18,546 nucleotides of DNA from Solobacterium sp. UBA1761 (GTDB lineage Bacteria > Bacillota_I > Bacilli_A > Erysipelotrichales > Erysipelotrichaceae): assembly GCA_002315565.1 (NCBI GenBank), contig DCHD01000005.1:1-18546 (forward strand). The letters are read 5' to 3'. The notes beneath the pieces are model-generated. The model was not told where the DNA came from, did not search any database, and saw only the letters and a program-made list of their open reading frames with translations. The stretch's first letter is position 1; each line of letters begins with the position of its first letter. Positions 15,816 through 18,546 of this stretch are shown piece by piece. A program made the translations under genes and the position numbers.

Positions 15816-16495
15816 TATTTAACAACCAGTTTCTCTAAGGCGTCCTTAGCAGCTTTCTTTTCGGCTTCTTTCTTATTGGTTCCAATGCCATATCCATAGA
15901 CAAGCCCATCAACCTTTACAGCCATCTTGAATTCAGGCTGATTGCTTGGACCATGCTGCCAGACAAGTTCATAAGATATGGATTTTCTTGAATCGGACTG
16001 CACATATTCCTGCAGTTTAGTCTTGTAGTCATATGTATCATCAGTCTTTTCACCGATGTGTTTTTTCATAAGTATATCCAGCAGTTTAAAAGCATTATTG
16101 ATATTGGTATCCAGATAAATAGCACCAATAAAAGCTTCGAATGAATCAGAAACAATTGAATCTCTGTTTCTGCCACCAGTCTTTTCTTCACCCTGTCCCA
16201 AAAGAATAAACTCATTGATTCCAAATTCTTTAGAGATAACAGCCAGTGTTTTTTCACATACCAGGTTGGCTCTCATCGGAGTCATAACACCTTCTTTTAA
16301 AGGCGGATCAATCTTCATAAGTCTGTCTGCAGCATAAATCTGTAAAACAGCATCTCCCATGTATTCAAGACGCTCATTGTCATGAAGTTCACCCTTGTGT
16401 TCATTGAGATATGAAGTATGAACAAAAGCCTCAGTTATGAGGTCTTTATTGTTATATTCAATTCCGTATTTATCCAGAAATTCAAAAACGTCCAT
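15815..16495 (-). CDS. rnc: Ribonuclease III
   Basis: This 226-residue enzyme has an N-terminal RNase III domain with the signature NERLEYMGDAV (40-50) and the catalytic acids E41, E44, D48, D117 and E120 (VSDSFEAFIGAIYLD). A C-terminal dsRNA-binding domain starts at YKTKLQEYVQ (157-166) and ends in KKEAEKKAAKDALEKL. It cuts double-stranded RNA such as rRNA precursors. The start is unambiguous because the open frame upstream of the ATG contains no other start codon before an in-frame stop. There is no SD at normal distance. A perfect TATAAT ends 6 bases before the ATG, so the mRNA may be leaderless from a promoter at the end of recG. recG stops 14 bases upstream, and readthrough is also possible. 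It overlaps polC by one base. Confidence 0.97.
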   Translation of the reverse strand: MDVFEFLDKYGIEYNNKDLITEAFVHTSYLNEHKGELHDNERLEYMGDAVLQIYAADRLMKIDPPLKEGVMTPMRANLVCEKTLAVISKEFGINEFILLGQGEEKTGGRNRDSIVSDSFEAFIGAIYLDTNINNAFKLLDILMKKHIGEKTDDTYDYKTKLQEYVQSDSRKSISYELVWQHGPSNQPEFKMAVKVDGLVYGYGIGTNKKEAEKKAAKDALEKLVVK

Positions 16496-16501
16496 ATAAA
16501 A

Positions 16502-16507
16502 ATTATA
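16502..16507 (-). promoter_or_regulatory. Perfect -10 hexamer directly before rnc, placed for a leaderless mRNA
   Basis: On the - strand TATAAT lies just after the recG TAG stop and is followed by TTTTAT and then ATG. By the usual placement +1 falls on 16495, the A of the start codon. No -35 is seen at 16-18 bases and no TG extension is present, so promoter strength is uncertain. Confidence 0.4.
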
Positions 16508-16509
16508 CC

Positions 16510-18501
16510 CTAGTCACCATAGTTTTTTCTTTGATAAGCAAGGATTCTGTCATAATATTTCCCATACTCATCAATACTTCTGTTTTCAATGATTTCCCTG
16601 GCATCTTTCTTTGCGCCTTCAATGAATTTTGTATCAGTTATGAGATTTCCCAGAATGAATGACGGAAGACCAGCCTGTCTTGTACCAAGAATATCACCAG
16701 GTCCCCTCAGTTTTAAATCTTCCATGCTTATTTCAAAACCATTATTGGTTTGAACCAGAACATTCAGTCTCTGCATAACACTTTCTTCATCGCTTCCTGT
16801 CAGAAGATAACATGTTCCCCTGTAACTTGAGCGCTGTACTCTACCCCTTAACTGATGAAGCTGAGACATACCGAACTTGTCGGCATCATAGATTATCATC
16901 ATCGTTGCATTCTTGACATTGACGCCTACTTCAACAACCGTTGTGCTGACAAGAACCTGTACTCTGTTTTCTTTGAAATCAGACATTACTTCATCCTTTT
17001 CCTGAGCACTCAGCCTTCCGTGGAGAAATGACAGTTTATAGGGACTCAGGGCATCTTTTAAAGATTCATAAAGATGCGTTACATCTTTAGCTGAATAATT
17101 GCTGTTTTCATCAATTGCCGCTGCAATAATATAAACCTGTCTTCCTTCAGCAAGAGTCTTTTTTATATCAGGCAGAATATCAACAATGCTGTTCTTTTTA
17201 ATAAGTATTGTGTCACAACCCTTTCGGCCAACCGGCATTGTCTCAATAGTCGATACAGCCATATCGCCGTATATACTTGAAGCAAGAGTTCTAGGAATAG
17301 GCGTTGCACTCATCATCAGAAAATCTACTTCATCACCTTTCTCTTTGAGTTTTCTTCGCTGTTTTACACCAAACCGGTGCTGTTCGTCAGTTATCACAAA
17401 GCCAAGATTATCAATACATACATCATCTGAAAACAAAGCATGTGTACCGATGACGATGTCGTATACGCCTTCACTTATTTCTTTTTTAACTTCTTTTATA
17501 TCTGTTAAAGAAGAATAAAGACAGCCTACTTTTACACCAAACGGTTCCAGGTAGTTCTTCATTTCTTCATAGTGCTGTTTGGCCAGTATTTCGGTAGGCG
17601 CCATTAATGCACCCCTGTAACCTGCAAGATAGTTGGCATATAGACCGATAAGGGCAACGGTGGTCTTTCCTGAACCCACTTCACCCTGCAAGAGTCTGTT
17701 CATCGGTTTAGAAGACTCAAGATCTTTAAGTACATCATTGACACTGTCAACCTGATCAGGTGTCATTTCATATGGCAGTTCATTTATCAGTTCATTTATC
17801 TTGTTTCTGTCAAAAGTTTTAATCTTTTTAGATGTTCCGTTATCTTCTTCATTCAGGATATCAAGTGCCACATAAAAACGCAGAAATTCTTCATACTTGA
17901 GTCTTGCATAAGCCTTTTTTAAAGAAGGTCCATCTATTGGATTATGAATGTTGTAGATTGCTTCTCTGTGTGAAATAAGTCCGTGGTCACTTACAAACTT
18001 TGAAGGTATGTCATCACACAAACTATCAGCTACCTTATTGTAGGTATATTCAATCAGTTTTCTTATTTCACTCTGTTTGAATGCATCTTTAACAGAATAA
18101 ACAGGCTGAATGCCCAGAACATCCTTGAGTTCCTTCTTATAGTAGTTCATGGCCGTCACTTTATTGGCGCCATCATATCTTCCGACAACAACAAAATGAT
18201 CGTTGACATTAAGGTCACGTATCCATGGACGATTGAAAATAGTAATTAGAAGTTCGTTTTCTTCAAAAAATACTTTAAATCTTGAAGTGGTTCTTTTGCC
18301 GTATCTGAAGGTGCTTGGATAACTTATCAGTTCACAGTCAAAAGTATAGGTCTCACCAACTTTCCAGTCTTCATACTTTGCATAGACAAAAGTCTCATAT
18401 CTGTATGGATAATAGGAAAGAATCTCATCAGAATCTTTGAGATCGAGCATTTCACATATTTCTTTTCTTTTAGGTGTAAGCTTAAGCTCAGCAATATTCA
18501 T
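16510..18501 (-). CDS. recG: ATP-dependent DNA helicase RecG
   Basis: This 663-residue branch-migration helicase reverses stalled forks and processes Holliday junctions. The N-terminal wedge/OB part (about 1-225) includes SYYPYRYETF (29-38). Helicase motifs follow in order: MTPDQ (246-250), Walker A GEVGSGKT (273-280), APTEILA (301-307), DEQH (372-375), SATPIPRT (398-405), LHGRLSAQEK (493-502), STTVVEVGVNVKNA (519-532) and motif VI LRGRVQR (551-557). The TRG-like end is GTRQAGLPSF (606-615). Motif VI reads GRVQR where the family usually has GRVGR; both arginines are kept. The ATG is forced by an in-frame TAA 10 codon-bases upstream, there is no SD at normal distance, and a TAAAAT ends 6 bases before the ATG. 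The gene is complete within the window and heads the recG-rnc-polC block. Confidence 0.97.
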   Translation of the reverse strand: MNIAELKLTPKRKEICEMLDLKDSDEILSYYPYRYETFVYAKYEDWKVGETYTFDCELISYPSTFRYGKRTTSRFKVFFEENELLITIFNRPWIRDLNVNDHFVVVGRYDGANKVTAMNYYKKELKDVLGIQPVYSVKDAFKQSEIRKLIEYTYNKVADSLCDDIPSKFVSDHGLISHREAIYNIHNPIDGPSLKKAYARLKYEEFLRFYVALDILNEEDNGTSKKIKTFDRNKINELINELPYEMTPDQVDSVNDVLKDLESSKPMNRLLQGEVGSGKTTVALIGLYANYLAGYRGALMAPTEILAKQHYEEMKNYLEPFGVKVGCLYSSLTDIKEVKKEISEGVYDIVIGTHALFSDDVCIDNLGFVITDEQHRFGVKQRRKLKEKGDEVDFLMMSATPIPRTLASSIYGDMAVSTIETMPVGRKGCDTILIKKNSIVDILPDIKKTLAEGRQVYIIAAAIDENSNYSAKDVTHLYESLKDALSPYKLSFLHGRLSAQEKDEVMSDFKENRVQVLVSTTVVEVGVNVKNATMMIIYDADKFGMSQLHQLRGRVQRSSYRGTCYLLTGSDEESVMQRLNVLVQTNNGFEISMEDLKLRGPGDILGTRQAGLPSFILGNLITDTKFIEGAKKDAREIIENRSIDEYGKYYDRILAYQRKNYGD

Positions 18502-18507
18502 ATCTAT

Positions 18508-18513
18508 ATTTTA
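18508..18513 (-). promoter_or_regulatory. -10 hexamer directly before recG, placed for a leaderless mRNA
   Basis: On the - strand TAAAAT (5 of 6 matches) is followed by ATAGAT and then ATG, so +1 would be 18501, the first base of the start codon. A weak -35-like TTGGAT lies 15 bases upstream. An AAGG overlaps the upstream edge of the hexamer about 12 bases from the ATG, too far for a normal SD. Confidence 0.4.
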
Positions 18514-18546
18514 CCTTATTCGTTGTGAATCCAAATTGAAAATGTC

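Noticed and set aside
1..18546. Possible recoding of TGA, since none of the 15 genes ends in TGA (13 TAA, 2 TAG) and the lineage is near Mollicutes
   Set aside because: All proteins are full length under the standard code with tryptophan encoded by TGG, and no conserved Trp position falls on a TGA; absence of TGA stops in 15 genes is not enough evidence.
1..18546. Mobile elements, CRISPR arrays, tRNA or rRNA genes, defence cassettes or a prophage
   Set aside because: No integrase, transposase, direct repeat series, clover-leaf candidates or unexplained gap larger than about 105 bases was found; every region is covered by housekeeping or metabolic genes.

Overview
The window reads as an ordinary housekeeping segment of a low-GC Gram-positive (Firmicutes/Bacillota) chromosome. 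It most likely comes from the Erysipelotrichia or a neighbouring lineage. The evidence is a PolC-type DNA polymerase III, the gene order polC-rimP-nusA-ylxR-ylxQ-infB-rbfA typical of Firmicutes, a short IF-2, a NusA with a long charged tail, AT-rich intergenic DNA with purine-rich Shine-Dalgarno (SD) sites, and a lipoprotein of the LytR-CpsA-Psr (LCP) class. The lineage is my inference; no 16S or species marker is present. I see no phage, insertion sequence, CRISPR array, tRNA or rRNA, and no defence-type gene cassette.

Layout. Positions 1-2055 are on the + strand: the 3' end of pyruvate,phosphate dikinase with its terminator, a MOFRL-type glycerate 2-kinase with its terminator, and a small SdpI-like membrane protein. 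A 10-bp bidirectional terminator at 2041-2070 separates these from everything else, which is on the - strand. In transcription order the - strand reads recG, rnc, polC, rimP, nusA, ylxR, ylxQ, infB, rbfA, terminator, LCP lipoprotein, terminator, Gfo/Idh/MocA oxidoreductase, Na/Pi cotransporter with a PhoU domain. No stretch over about 105 bases lacks a gene.

How the genes work together. The recG-rnc-polC block (DNA repair helicase, RNase III, replicative polymerase) leads into the rimP-rbfA block, which combines transcription elongation (NusA), initiation of translation (IF-2) and 30S maturation (RimP, RbfA) with the small RNA-binding proteins YlxR and YlxQ. Most junctions in this chain overlap by 1, 8 or 20 bases, so translational coupling is expected. 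A promoter-like site and a GNRA-loop hairpin sit before rimP. The downstream LCP, oxidoreductase and Na/Pi genes are separate surface and metabolic functions.

The most unusual signal is at starts of translation. Genes here that have their own promoter-like site usually also have a good SD. Three genes, glycerate kinase (364), rnc (16495) and recG (18501), have no SD in the normal window. Instead each has a -10-like hexamer ending exactly 6 nt before the ATG, so the A of the start codon would be +1. This predicts leaderless mRNAs. A second point of interest is the LCP protein, which is a lipoprotein carrying what looks like one lobe of a solute-binding protein in front of its LCP domain.
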